Source: Thermoleophilia bacterium | GTDB taxonomy: Bacteria; Actinomycetota; Thermoleophilia; Gaiellales; SKUG01 | Length of the DNA: 15,193 nt | Assembly: GCA_020438525.1 (NCBI GenBank) | Contig: JAGQUL010000008.1 | Coordinates: forward strand, 290 to 15,482 | Direction of reading: 5' to 3' | Shown here: positions 6,755-13,402 of the stretch, piece by piece | Numbering within the stretch: the first letter of the stretch is position 1 | Layout of the letters: the number at the start of each line of letters is the position of its first letter | Made by a program: the position numbers and the translations under genes | Notes under the pieces: model-generated | What the model was told of the DNA's origin: nothing | Database searches by the model: none | Seen by the model: only the letters and a program-made list of their open reading frames with translations

Positions 6755-7807
6755 ATGCAGCTCAGCCCACGCCAGATAGCGGTCGGAGTCGCCTTCGGCG
6801 CCAGCACCGCCGCGTCGTTCGGCGCGACCGTCGCATGGGCCACGGCACGCAGCGGCTCGGCACGCGAGCTGCTTGCCTGCGCCGGGTACCTGCCGGGATT
6901 CACCGGTGCAGGCGCCGCGTTGGTGGCGACCCCGGTGCTGCTCGCGCCACGGGTCCGTCGCGTGGCAGGCACGGTCGCGGCCGTCGGTGGTGCGAGCGCG
7001 CTCGGCCTGGTTGCCGGCAAGGCGATCGCGCACCGGGTCGGCATCCGACCGCCACGGACCGTGTTCGAGGATTCAATGCTGCCGGCGGCGAACGCGGCGC
7101 AGGCGCGGGCCGAACGTGATGCCACGATCGCCGCCATCGATCGCAGTGCCGACGACATCGTCGTCTGGGTCCCGGGCACGATGCGCCGCCGGATCCCCTC
7201 GGAGTTCGCACAGGGGATCACAGACGCGTTCGACGGTCGTCGCGTGTCGCTCGTGAAGCTGCCGACGCATCCCGACTACCAGATCGTCCAGGGCGTCGCC
7301 GACAGCGCCGAAGCGGTTCGTCTGATCGTCCGCGATCTCGACGAGCAGCGGCGACCGGGCCAACGGATCCTCCTTGCGGGCGAGAGCCAGGGCGCGTGGG
7401 CGCTCGAGGTCGCGATGCAGGACCCCGCCGTGCGCGATGCCATCGACCGCGCGGTGGTGTGGGGCAATCCGGGTCTGCAGCCGCACCAGTACGCCGGTGC
7501 AGGTGACGGGAAGATGCTCGAGATCACCGACGAGCTCGACGTGGTCGGTCGACCGGTCAACGGTGACCCGACGCTCGTCACCGACGCGCTCATGAACGTG
7601 ATGGACGGCGACGCGGCACAGGCGTGGCGATGGCTTGCGATCGGCGTCAACAACCCACACTCGTCGTACCTGCTCGCGACCAGCGGGCTGCGCCTGCAGA
7701 CCCCCGGCGGCTTCGGGCGCGATCCGCACAACTACCGCGAGTTCATGGGAACCGCAGCGCGCTTCCTGTCGGATGCCCCCGTCGGTGCTGCCGACGGTCG
7801 CTCGTGA
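6755..7807 (+). CDS. Membrane-anchored alpha/beta hydrolase (cutinase / PE-PPE-like fold)
   Basis: This is a 350-residue protein in two parts. Residues 1-95 hold three hydrophobic segments (about 8-30, 38-64 and 70-92) that should span the membrane. Residues 130-345 look like an alpha/beta hydrolase: an opening strand DDIVVWVPGT, the nucleophile elbow GESQG with Ser211, Asp262 in TDELDVVGRP, and His302 in VNNPHSSYL. Order and spacing fit a Ser-Asp-His triad. The pattern recalls actinobacterial PE-PPE-domain or cutinase-like serine hydrolases; the substrate is unknown, and lipid or ester cleavage at the membrane is only a guess. ATG 6755 is chosen; an in-frame GTG at 6734 adds seven residues. 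The gene converges on the GH43 gene with only nine bases between stops. Confidence 0.75.
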   Translation: MQLSPRQIAVGVAFGASTAASFGATVAWATARSGSARELLACAGYLPGFTGAGAALVATPVLLAPRVRRVAGTVAAVGGASALGLVAGKAIAHRVGIRPPRTVFEDSMLPAANAAQARAERDATIAAIDRSADDIVVWVPGTMRRRIPSEFAQGITDAFDGRRVSLVKLPTHPDYQIVQGVADSAEAVRLIVRDLDEQRRPGQRILLAGESQGAWALEVAMQDPAVRDAIDRAVVWGNPGLQPHQYAGAGDGKMLEITDELDVVGRPVNGDPTLVTDALMNVMDGDAAQAWRWLAIGVNNPHSSYLLATSGLRLQTPGGFGRDPHNYREFMGTAARFLSDAPVGAADGRS

Positions 7808-7816
7808 GCAGGCGTC

Positions 7817-8995
7817 CTACTCGACCACCGGAGCCGTGGCTGCACCGTGCGACGGGTGCCCGTCGTCGCCCACCGTGGGCCAGCCATCCTTCCACGTGAT
7901 CGGATCGATCATCAGCATCCGGCCCTTCGCCGCGTCCTGCCCCCACGCGTGGTAGAGCATCCAGTCGCGCCCGGAGTCGTCGGTGGCGATCGACATGTGC
8001 CCGGGGCCCGTGAATCCGTTGCCTGCCGACATGATCGGCGTGCCGAGCTTCTCGAACGGACCATCCGGGCTCGACGACCGCGCGACCTTCACCGCGTAGT
8101 CGTCGGTGCCGCCCTTCGCATCCCAGCGACCGTCGCTGTAGAACAGGTACCACAGGCCGTCGTGCTGCTGCAGCAGCGCACCCTCCACGAGCGTGCGCTC
8201 GCCGTGGTTGCTCAGCACCACGCGGGGCGTGTCCGTCACGGTGAGCGTGCCGTCGTCTGCGATGTCGACGTTCACCTCGCTGATGCCGTGGCCGCTGCCC
8301 GGGCTCGCATCCTGACCGCCGGTCGAGCCGTAGTAGAGCTTCCACCCGTCGGGCGTCTCGACCAGGTCGGGGTCGATCGTGTACCCGACGCCCTCCGCGT
8401 CGACGAGCACGCCGCGGTCCTGGTACGGACCGGCGGCGGTCGCAGCGGTCGCGTAGCCGATGCGCATGTTGCCGTCGCTGCCGCGACCGGAGTACAGCAT
8501 CGTGTAGTGGTCGCCGGTGCGCGTCACGTCGGGCGCCCACCGATGCCTGTCGATCCATGCCGGACCCGACCCTGCGAATGCAGCGCCCTTCCGCTCCCAG
8601 TGGACCAGGTCCTCGCTGCGCAGCACCTGGAACGGCAGCCCCGCGGTCTCGGTGGTGAACGCGTAGTACGCGCCGTCCTCGCCGCGCACGACCGACGGGT
8701 CCGGTGCGTCGGCGTCGAACACCGGGTTCATGTACGTTCGCGTCGGTGCGACCGGCGCGGGGTCGGCGACCGGGGCGGGTGCCGTGTGCAGTGGCCGAGT
8801 CGGCAGGTTCTCGATCTGCGCGCGTCCCGCCTGTGCCTCGTTCGCCGCGCTGGCCGAGGGGTCGGGTGCGGGCATCGGGTCGGGTGGCGCATCGTCGCCC
8901 GAGACCGCGTCGGCGATCAGGGGCGCGGCAACCGCGGTCGCCACGGCGGCAGCCGCGACCGGTACCGCGATCTGCAGTACGGTCCGTGTATCCAT
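7817..8995 (-). CDS. Membrane-anchored glycoside hydrolase family 43 protein
   Basis: This 392-residue protein is probably anchored outside the membrane and cleaves arabinan or xylan-type side chains. Residues 7-29 are a hydrophobic Ala/Val-rich anchor or uncleaved signal. A Pro/Ala-rich linker (about 32-86) leads to the five-bladed GH43 domain (87-380). The three acidic residues are visible: general base Asp99 in DAPDPSVV, pKa modulator Asp208 in GYTIDPDLVE, and general acid Glu271 in TLVEGALLQ. GPGHMSIATDD, with His333, matches the conserved histidine of arabinanase-like members. Two starts are plausible, ATG 8995 and ATG 9016, each with its own GGGGAG; the upstream one adds MAGECCC. The exact sugar cannot be assigned. 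It follows the pyrimidine genes on the same strand but has no obvious link to them. Confidence 0.88.
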   Translation of the reverse strand: MDTRTVLQIAVPVAAAAVATAVAAPLIADAVSGDDAPPDPMPAPDPSASAANEAQAGRAQIENLPTRPLHTAPAPVADPAPVAPTRTYMNPVFDADAPDPSVVRGEDGAYYAFTTETAGLPFQVLRSEDLVHWERKGAAFAGSGPAWIDRHRWAPDVTRTGDHYTMLYSGRGSDGNMRIGYATAATAAGPYQDRGVLVDAEGVGYTIDPDLVETPDGWKLYYGSTGGQDASPGSGHGISEVNVDIADDGTLTVTDTPRVVLSNHGERTLVEGALLQQHDGLWYLFYSDGRWDAKGGTDDYAVKVARSSSPDGPFEKLGTPIMSAGNGFTGPGHMSIATDDSGRDWMLYHAWGQDAAKGRMLMIDPITWKDGWPTVGDDGHPSHGAATAPVVE

Positions 8996-9027
8996 GCAGC
9001 AACACTCCCCGGCCATGCATGCTCTCC

Positions 9028-9054
9028 CCGACGATCCCCGTGCCAGATCGTCGG
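9028..9054. promoter_or_regulatory. Nine-base palindrome upstream of the GH43 gene
   Basis: CCGACGATC (9028-9036) and GATCGTCGG (9046-9054) form a perfect inverted repeat with a 9-base spacer. On the minus strand it lies about 70 bases past the ureidopropionase stop and 12-33 bases before the GH43 start, touching the upstream GGGGAG ribosome site. It could be a repressor operator for the glycosidase, a hairpin occluding translation, or a terminator of the preceding operon. No T-run is present. The spacer also contains GCGAATATCGC (another small dyad) further toward 9080. The repeat is seen directly; the role is inferred. Confidence 0.45.
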
Positions 9055-9123
9055 CGCGTGCTTCGGCCGCGTTGCGGCGAATATCGCGAATTGGGTGATC
9101 CCTACGGACCCCCGGCGACCTGC

Positions 9124-9981
9124 CTACGGCAGCGCGGGATCGACCGTCGCGAGGTACGTCTCGGGGCGGCGGTCACGGAAGAACTGCCACGTGTCGCGGG
9201 TCTGCGTGATCGCGTCGAGGTCGAGGTCGGCGATCACGATCGCGTCGTCGGTGTCGTTGGCCTGCGCCACGATCTGGCCCTTCGGGTCGGCGAAGTAGCT
9301 CGATCCGTAGAACTTCGCGTCGCTGAGCGGCGTCTCCACGCCCACGCGGTTGATCGCACCGACCCAGTAGCCGTTCGCCGCCGCGCTCGCGGTCTGCTCG
9401 AGCTCCCACAGGTAGCGCGACAGGCTCTCGACCGTTGCGCTCGGGTTGAACACGATCTGCGCGCCCTGCAGACCCAGCTCGCGCCAGATCTCCGGGAAGT
9501 GGCGGTCGTAGCAGATCACCACGCCCACGCGACCCACCGCGGTGTCGAACACCGGGTAGCCGAGGTTGCCGGGCTTGAAGAAGTACTTCTCCCAGAAGAT
9601 CGGCGCGACCTGCGGGATGTGCGCCTTGCGGTACTTGCCGAGGTTCGTGCCGTCGGCGTCGATCACCACCGTGGTGTTGTAGTAGACGCCCTGCATCGCC
9701 TCCTCGTAGATCGGCACCACGAGCACCACGCCGAGCTCCTTCGCGAGCTCCATCATCAGCGTCACCGTCGGGCCGGTCTCTGCGTTCTCGGCGGTCCGGA
9801 ACCACTCCGTGTTGCCCTCGTCGGCGCAGAAGTAGGGGCCGTAGAAGATCTCCTGCAGACACACGATCTGCGCGCCCTGCGAGGCGGCATCGCGGATCAT
9901 CCCGACGTGCTTGTCGATCGCCTCCTGCTTCGGCATGTTGGCGTGGGCCTGGATCAGTGCTGCCTTGACGATGTTGGACAT
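9124..9981 (-). CDS. Beta-ureidopropionase (N-carbamoyl-beta-alanine amidohydrolase), nitrilase superfamily
   Basis: This carbon-nitrogen hydrolase is predicted to convert N-carbamoyl-beta-alanine (or N-carbamoyl-beta-aminoisobutyrate) to the beta-amino acid, CO2 and ammonia. The 285-residue protein has the nitrilase triad: Glu44 in LQEIFYGPYF, Lys119 in KYRKAHIPQ and Cys157 in VVICYDRHFPE. Glu131 in the FWEKYFFKPG loop is the usual second glutamate. No signal peptide, so cytosolic. Its start at 9981 has AGGAAC about six bases upstream and lies 51 bases after the dihydropyrimidinase stop, so both should be on one transcript. That partnership is the main reason to prefer this substrate over N-carbamoylputrescine, whose amidase is very similar in sequence. 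Confidence 0.87.
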   Translation of the reverse strand: MSNIVKAALIQAHANMPKQEAIDKHVGMIRDAASQGAQIVCLQEIFYGPYFCADEGNTEWFRTAENAETGPTVTLMMELAKELGVVLVVPIYEEAMQGVYYNTTVVIDADGTNLGKYRKAHIPQVAPIFWEKYFFKPGNLGYPVFDTAVGRVGVVICYDRHFPEIWRELGLQGAQIVFNPSATVESLSRYLWELEQTASAAANGYWVGAINRVGVETPLSDAKFYGSSYFADPKGQIVAQANDTDDAIVIADLDLDAITQTRDTWQFFRDRRPETYLATVDPALP

Positions 9982-10032
9982 CTCGGTTCCTCGATTCGGT
10001 TCAGGTGGTGACGATGGGCGACGACGGTTCGG

Positions 10033-11469
10033 TCACGCGTGTGCGACCTGCTGCGCCTGCTTCGGGCCGTTGTACTGGCCCGGCTCCGAGTGCTCGAAGC
10101 GACGCCGATGCACGAACTTCCCGCGACCTGCAGTGGCGGCGTCGGTCAGCTGCCCGTCGGCGATCACGTGCGTGCCGCGGCTGAACACGTGCGTGGCACC
10201 GCCGCGCGAGGTCATCCCGTCGAAGCACGTGTAGTCGACCGCCGAGTGGATGGTGTCGGCGCTCCACGTCGTGGTGCGATCGGCATCCCACACGACGATG
10301 TCGGCGTCGCTGCCCGGCGCGATCGTGCCCTTCTGCGGGTAGCAGCCGAACAGCTTCGCGGGGTTCGTCGACGCGACCTCCACGAGCCGCTGCACCGAGA
10401 GGCGCCCCTCGTGCACGGCCTCGCTCAGCAGCGGCATGCGCTCCTCGATCGCGGGCAGCCCGTTCGGGATCAGCGAGAAGTCGTCCTTGCCGAGCACCTT
10501 CTGGTCTGCGAAGCGGAACGGGCAGTGGTCGGTGCTGATCACCTCGAGCTCGTCGCGGCGGATCGCCTCCCACAGGCGCTCCTGGTCGGCCTTCGTGCGC
10601 AGCGGCGGCGAGCACACGAACTTCGCGCCCTCGAAGCCCTCGCGGTCCAGGTCGTCCTGGGTGAGGTAGAAGTACTGGATGCAGCTCTCGCCCCAGACCT
10701 TCTGGCCGGCCTCGCGCGCACGAGCGATCGCATCGACCGCCTCCGCGCACGTGACGTGCACGATGTAGAGCGGTGCATCTGCGAGCTTGGCCAGCGCGAT
10801 CGCGCGCTCCGTCGACTCGCCCTCGAGCGTCGACGGGCGCGTGCGGTAGTGAAAGCCCGGGCGCAGGTCACCGGCATCGCGGGCGCGCTGCACGAGCGTG
10901 TCGATCACGTGCCCGTTCTCGCAGTGCATCATCACGAGCCCGCCGTTGTCGTGCGCGCGCTCCATCACCGAGAACAGCGTGTCGTCGTCGACCATGAACA
11001 CGCCCGGGTAGGCAAGGAACAGCTTGAAGCTGGTGACGCCCTGCTCGACCATCGAGTCGAGCTCCTCGACCACGTCAGGTCGGGCATCGGTCACGATCAT
11101 GTGGAAGCCGTAGTCCATCACGGCGCGACCGTTCGCCTTGTCGTGCCAGGTGTCGAGCCCGTCCTGCAGCGAGCCGCCCTTGGGCTGCTGCGCGAAGTCG
11201 ATGTGCATCGTGGTGCCGCCGTGCAGCGCGGCGATGTGGCCGGTGGTGAAGTCGTCGCAGCTGGTGGTGCCGCCGAACGGCATGTCCAGGTGCGTGTGCA
11301 CGTCGATCGCACCCGGCATCACGAGCTTGCCGGTCGCGTCGACGACCGTGTCGGCCTGGCCGGCGAGGTCGGAGCCGATCGCGACCACCTGTTCCCCGTC
11401 GATCAGCACGTCGGCCCGGAACGTCTCGGCAGCGGTCACCACAGTGCCGCCCGCGATGCATGTCTTCAT
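10033..11469 (-). CDS. hydA: Dihydropyrimidinase / hydantoinase
   Basis: This is a cyclic amidohydrolase that opens dihydrouracil or dihydrothymine to the N-carbamoyl-beta-amino acid; 5-substituted hydantoins are common side substrates. The 478-residue length is typical. The binuclear metal site is intact: His58 and His60 in DVHTHLDMPF, the carboxylated lysine Lys149 in TSFKLFLAYPG, His182 in MMHCENG, His238 in YIVHVTC, and Asp314 in ISTDHCPF. Tyr154 in the AYPG stereochemistry loop is also present. The ATG at 11469 has GGGGAAG upstream. It is the first gene of a minus-strand operon with beta-ureidopropionase. D-hydantoinase is the alternative name; context with a class III aminotransferase and a semialdehyde dehydrogenase favours pyrimidine breakdown. 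Confidence 0.93.
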   Translation of the reverse strand: MKTCIAGGTVVTAAETFRADVLIDGEQVVAIGSDLAGQADTVVDATGKLVMPGAIDVHTHLDMPFGGTTSCDDFTTGHIAALHGGTTMHIDFAQQPKGGSLQDGLDTWHDKANGRAVMDYGFHMIVTDARPDVVEELDSMVEQGVTSFKLFLAYPGVFMVDDDTLFSVMERAHDNGGLVMMHCENGHVIDTLVQRARDAGDLRPGFHYRTRPSTLEGESTERAIALAKLADAPLYIVHVTCAEAVDAIARAREAGQKVWGESCIQYFYLTQDDLDREGFEGAKFVCSPPLRTKADQERLWEAIRRDELEVISTDHCPFRFADQKVLGKDDFSLIPNGLPAIEERMPLLSEAVHEGRLSVQRLVEVASTNPAKLFGCYPQKGTIAPGSDADIVVWDADRTTTWSADTIHSAVDYTCFDGMTSRGGATHVFSRGTHVIADGQLTDAATAGRGKFVHRRRFEHSEPGQYNGPKQAQQVAHA

Positions 11470-11488
11470 GCGACTTCCCCTTCACAGC

Positions 11489-11530
11489 GCTCGGGCGCGA
11501 GCCGTTCCCCCGGCGTGCCCCTCGCACGCC
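11489..11530. promoter_or_regulatory. Tandem hairpins in the dihydropyrimidinase leader
   Basis: Two perfect inverted repeats lie side by side in the region just upstream of hydA. One is GCTCG (11489-11493) with CGAGC (11498-11502). The other is GGCGTGC (11512-11518) with GCACGCC (11524-11530), with a 5-base spacer. They are 20-61 bases before the minus-strand start codon, so they would lie in the leader RNA if transcription starts farther upstream. A weak minus-strand -10-like TAGTGT sits at about 11550-11555. The region 11470-11658 separates two divergent genes and must carry at least one promoter, but I cannot place it with confidence. Confidence 0.3.
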
Positions 11531-11658
11531 ACGCTCGCGCAGCGCGCCGACACTAGCGCGTCGCCTGTCGAAAGGAAACTCGGAACCTGCGCGAGGGTTG
11601 CCGGCGCGTGGCGCGAACGGTGGTTTTGGCAGCATGCACGCAGGGAAGCTCCAGGGCC

Positions 11659-12162
11659 ATGCAGCTGACTCGCGTGCTCGGCCTCACCATCGTCATCCTC
11701 GTCGTTGCCGGCCTCGCGGTCGGGTGCGGTGCGTCCGACGGTTCAAGCTCGAAGTCCGATGACACGAAGGCATCGTCGACTGCGGCGACGGAGGCGTCCG
11801 ACAGCACGGCACAGCGGTCCATCGACCTGTCGAAGCAGACCCGCGCGGCGATCAAGGACGTGATCAACGTCATCGAGTCGTGCGCGGCGTCGAACGTGAA
11901 CGGGACCTACTCCAAGGACATCGACTGCCTGGACCCGAAGGTGCTGATCGGCCAGGAACCGGGTGCGAAGGACCTGCTGTCACACGCGGATATCTCGGGC
12001 GTGGGCACGGAAGGCTCCGGCTACATGGGGTACCAAGTGACGCTCGTCGTCGACGATGGCGGCTCGCCGCTCTCGTTCACCGAGACCCACGAGGTCGACG
12101 GCACGATCGACAGGACCTGCGCGCCGAAGGATGCCCCGGGCTGCAACGACGGCACCTGGTAG
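11659..12162 (+). CDS. Small lipoprotein with type IV pilin-like C-terminal region
   Basis: This is a 167-residue secreted lipoprotein of unknown function. Residues 1-22 are a signal peptide ending in LAVGC, with lipidated Cys23 expected after processing by LspA. A Ser/Asp/Thr-rich linker spans about 24-52. The globular part (53-167) starts with a helix (LSKQTRAAIKDVINVIESC) and ends in a short strand-rich region, DGTIDRTCAPKDAPGCNDGTW-like, with cysteines at 75, 90, 154 and 162 that could form two disulfides. The closing RTC...GC...GTW pattern resembles the tails of pilin-like proteins in Thermoleophilia; that is recall, not a search. ATG 11659 gives a clean signal peptide; the GTG at 11608 does not. 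It converges on the protease gene with five bases between stops. Confidence 0.72.
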   Translation: MQLTRVLGLTIVILVVAGLAVGCGASDGSSSKSDDTKASSTAATEASDSTAQRSIDLSKQTRAAIKDVINVIESCAASNVNGTYSKDIDCLDPKVLIGQEPGAKDLLSHADISGVGTEGSGYMGYQVTLVVDDGGSPLSFTETHEVDGTIDRTCAPKDAPGCNDGTW

Positions 12163-12167
12163 TGCAG

Positions 12168-13145
12168 CTACTGCCGGGCGGCAGTCTCAGCCGGGGCAGC
12201 ACCGGCCGCGAGGAACTCGCGGACCTGGTCGTTGGGGATCGCGAGCACGATCTCGGTGTCCGATGTGCCGATGGTGCCGACCGCGAACGACGTGCCGAGC
12301 ACCTCGCCCGCTCCGTTGATGACCGCGCCGCCGCTCACGCCCTGGGCGGAGCTGCCGGCGAACAGCAGGGTGCTGCGACGACGACCGTCGTCGGTGATGT
12401 CGATCGTGCCGGCCGCTGCCGCGGCGTCGTTGTGGAACGTGCCGCCGGGATAGCCGGTGGTCTCGCCGAGCTCGCCGTCCTCGACCACGTCGTCCATCGC
12501 GAGCGGTGCGTCGGTCAGGTCGGGAACCTCCACCAGCGCGAGGTCGTGCTGACGATCCATCCGCAGCACGGTGCCGGCGTGCTCGGCACCGTCCTGTCCG
12601 ATCACGTTGACGCGGTCGTATCCCTGTGCCACGTGGTAGTTGGTGACGACCTTGCCGGGCTTGACCACCCAGCCCGAGCCGAGGCCGGTGGAGGTCTCGA
12701 TCTGCACCACGCCCTCGCGCGCGTCGCGGGAGCCCGAGCTCGGCTTCCAACCGTCGGGGGCGGGGTTCGTGGAGTCGGTGCCGGCGGTCGCGAGGTCGCC
12801 GAGCGAACCTGCGACCAGGTCGACGTTGTGACCGGGCGGGCCCTCGTCGCCGGGGACGCTCGAGATTCGCTGCTTCGGGGTCGTGCCGCACGCGGTGAGC
12901 AGCGACACGCCGAGCAGCGCTCCGCCGATCGCGGCGATCGCGGTGCCGATGCGCCCATGACCCATGCCGCGCAACGCAAGACCACCTGCGAGACCCACTC
13001 CGCCGGCAGCGAGCAGCCCGATCGTGCCGGCACCGATTCCGCCCGCATCGCCGCGATCCGAATCGATGCGTCCGTGGCTGAGCAGCCCGTGCTGCGCGGT
13101 CGTGTGGTCCGGAATCCGGATGCCACCGGTCGCGGAAATCGTCAT
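12168..13145 (-). CDS. Membrane-anchored trypsin-like serine protease (MarP-like domain)
   Basis: This is a 325-residue protein. An N-terminal polar stretch (1-35) precedes two hydrophobic segments (about 36-58 and 66-86) joined by a short basic loop. The second segment ends in SLLTACG, which looks like a lipobox (Cys86) but lies too deep for an ordinary lipoprotein signal. A linker to about residue 140 leads to a trypsin-fold domain with His171 in VVTNYHVAQG, Asp201 in RQHDLALVEV and Ser271 in GVSGGAVIN, so the triad is intact although the usual GNSGGP is GVSGGA. The fold resembles mycobacterial MarP, a membrane-bound periplasmic protease of acid and oxidative stress. ATG 13145 is chosen because GAGGA precedes it; a longer frame to 13190 adds 15 basic residues. 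Substrate unknown. Confidence 0.85.
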   Translation of the reverse strand: MTISATGGIRIPDHTTAQHGLLSHGRIDSDRGDAGGIGAGTIGLLAAGGVGLAGGLALRGMGHGRIGTAIAAIGGALLGVSLLTACGTTPKQRISSVPGDEGPPGHNVDLVAGSLGDLATAGTDSTNPAPDGWKPSSGSRDAREGVVQIETSTGLGSGWVVKPGKVVTNYHVAQGYDRVNVIGQDGAEHAGTVLRMDRQHDLALVEVPDLTDAPLAMDDVVEDGELGETTGYPGGTFHNDAAAAAGTIDITDDGRRRSTLLFAGSSAQGVSGGAVINGAGEVLGTSFAVGTIGTSDTEIVLAIPNDQVREFLAAGAAPAETAARQ

Positions 13146-13216
13146 GCGTCGTCCTCGTCGCCGTCCCGTGCACGCGCGGTGTCCAGCCACGCGGCGCCTG
13201 CCTGCCTATCGGGAAT

Positions 13217-13248
13217 GGCGACGATTCGGAATCAGGGTGACCGTCGCC
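13217..13248. promoter_or_regulatory. Nested inverted repeats upstream of the protease gene
   Basis: GGCGACG (13217-13223) and CGTCGCC (13242-13248) are a perfect 7-base inverted repeat. Inside lies the odd-length dyad GATTCGGAATC (13223-13233). They are about 72-103 bases upstream of the protease start and in the divergent gap toward the aminotransferase gene. They may be operator or promoter elements for either gene. No promoter hexamers can be placed with confidence beside them. Confidence 0.3.
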
Positions 13249-13274
13249 GCACGGAACCGCAACGATTTCCCGAA

Positions 13275-13311
13275 GATCCCGGTGGCGGCGGGATCGGGCG
13301 GTCTGTATGTT
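13275..13311 (+). promoter_or_regulatory. Candidate promoter with overlapping operator for the aminotransferase operon
   Basis: TATGTT (13306-13311) fits the actinobacterial -10 pattern TAnnnT and is the most AT-rich spot of the 13146-13402 gap. The perfect palindrome GATCCCG (13275-13281) with CGGGATC (13289-13295), 7-base spacer, covers where the -35 element would be; no good -35 hexamer is seen. This would place the transcript start near 13318, about 85 bases before ATG 13403. A regulator bound to the palindrome could control the catabolic operon. The repeat is seen directly; promoter and operator roles are inferred. The rest of the gap shows only the nested repeat at 13217-13248. Confidence 0.4.
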
Positions 13312-13402
13312 CGGTCGGTCGCGCATCGCTGCGGGGGAATGGCAACGGGCGCGCGCGAGGGAGCCGTCGTGGGGACGACGGACCGACGTGAAGGGGAGAG
13401 GC

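Noticed and set aside
3971..7033. Open minus-strand frame of about 1020 codons opposite lspA, rluD, the M16 peptidase and the hydrolase.
   Set aside because: The product is Arg/Val/Leu/Asp-rich without domains, crosses several well-supported plus-strand genes, and is expected where third positions are nearly all G or C.
10039..11556. Long plus-strand frame opposite the dihydropyrimidinase gene.
   Set aside because: The minus-strand gene has a complete metal site and ribosome site; the opposite frame is Arg/Val/Leu/His-biased shadow sequence.
12168..13145. Possible inactive protease because GNSGGP is replaced by GVSGGA.
   Set aside because: His171, Asp201, Ser271 and the oxyanion glycines are all in place, and the reading frame is intact, so loss of activity is not supported.
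11880..13391. Long plus-strand frame spanning the lipoprotein end, the protease gene and the divergent gap.
   Set aside because: The protease on the other strand has an intact triad and signal features; this frame has no domain and begins inside the lipoprotein gene.
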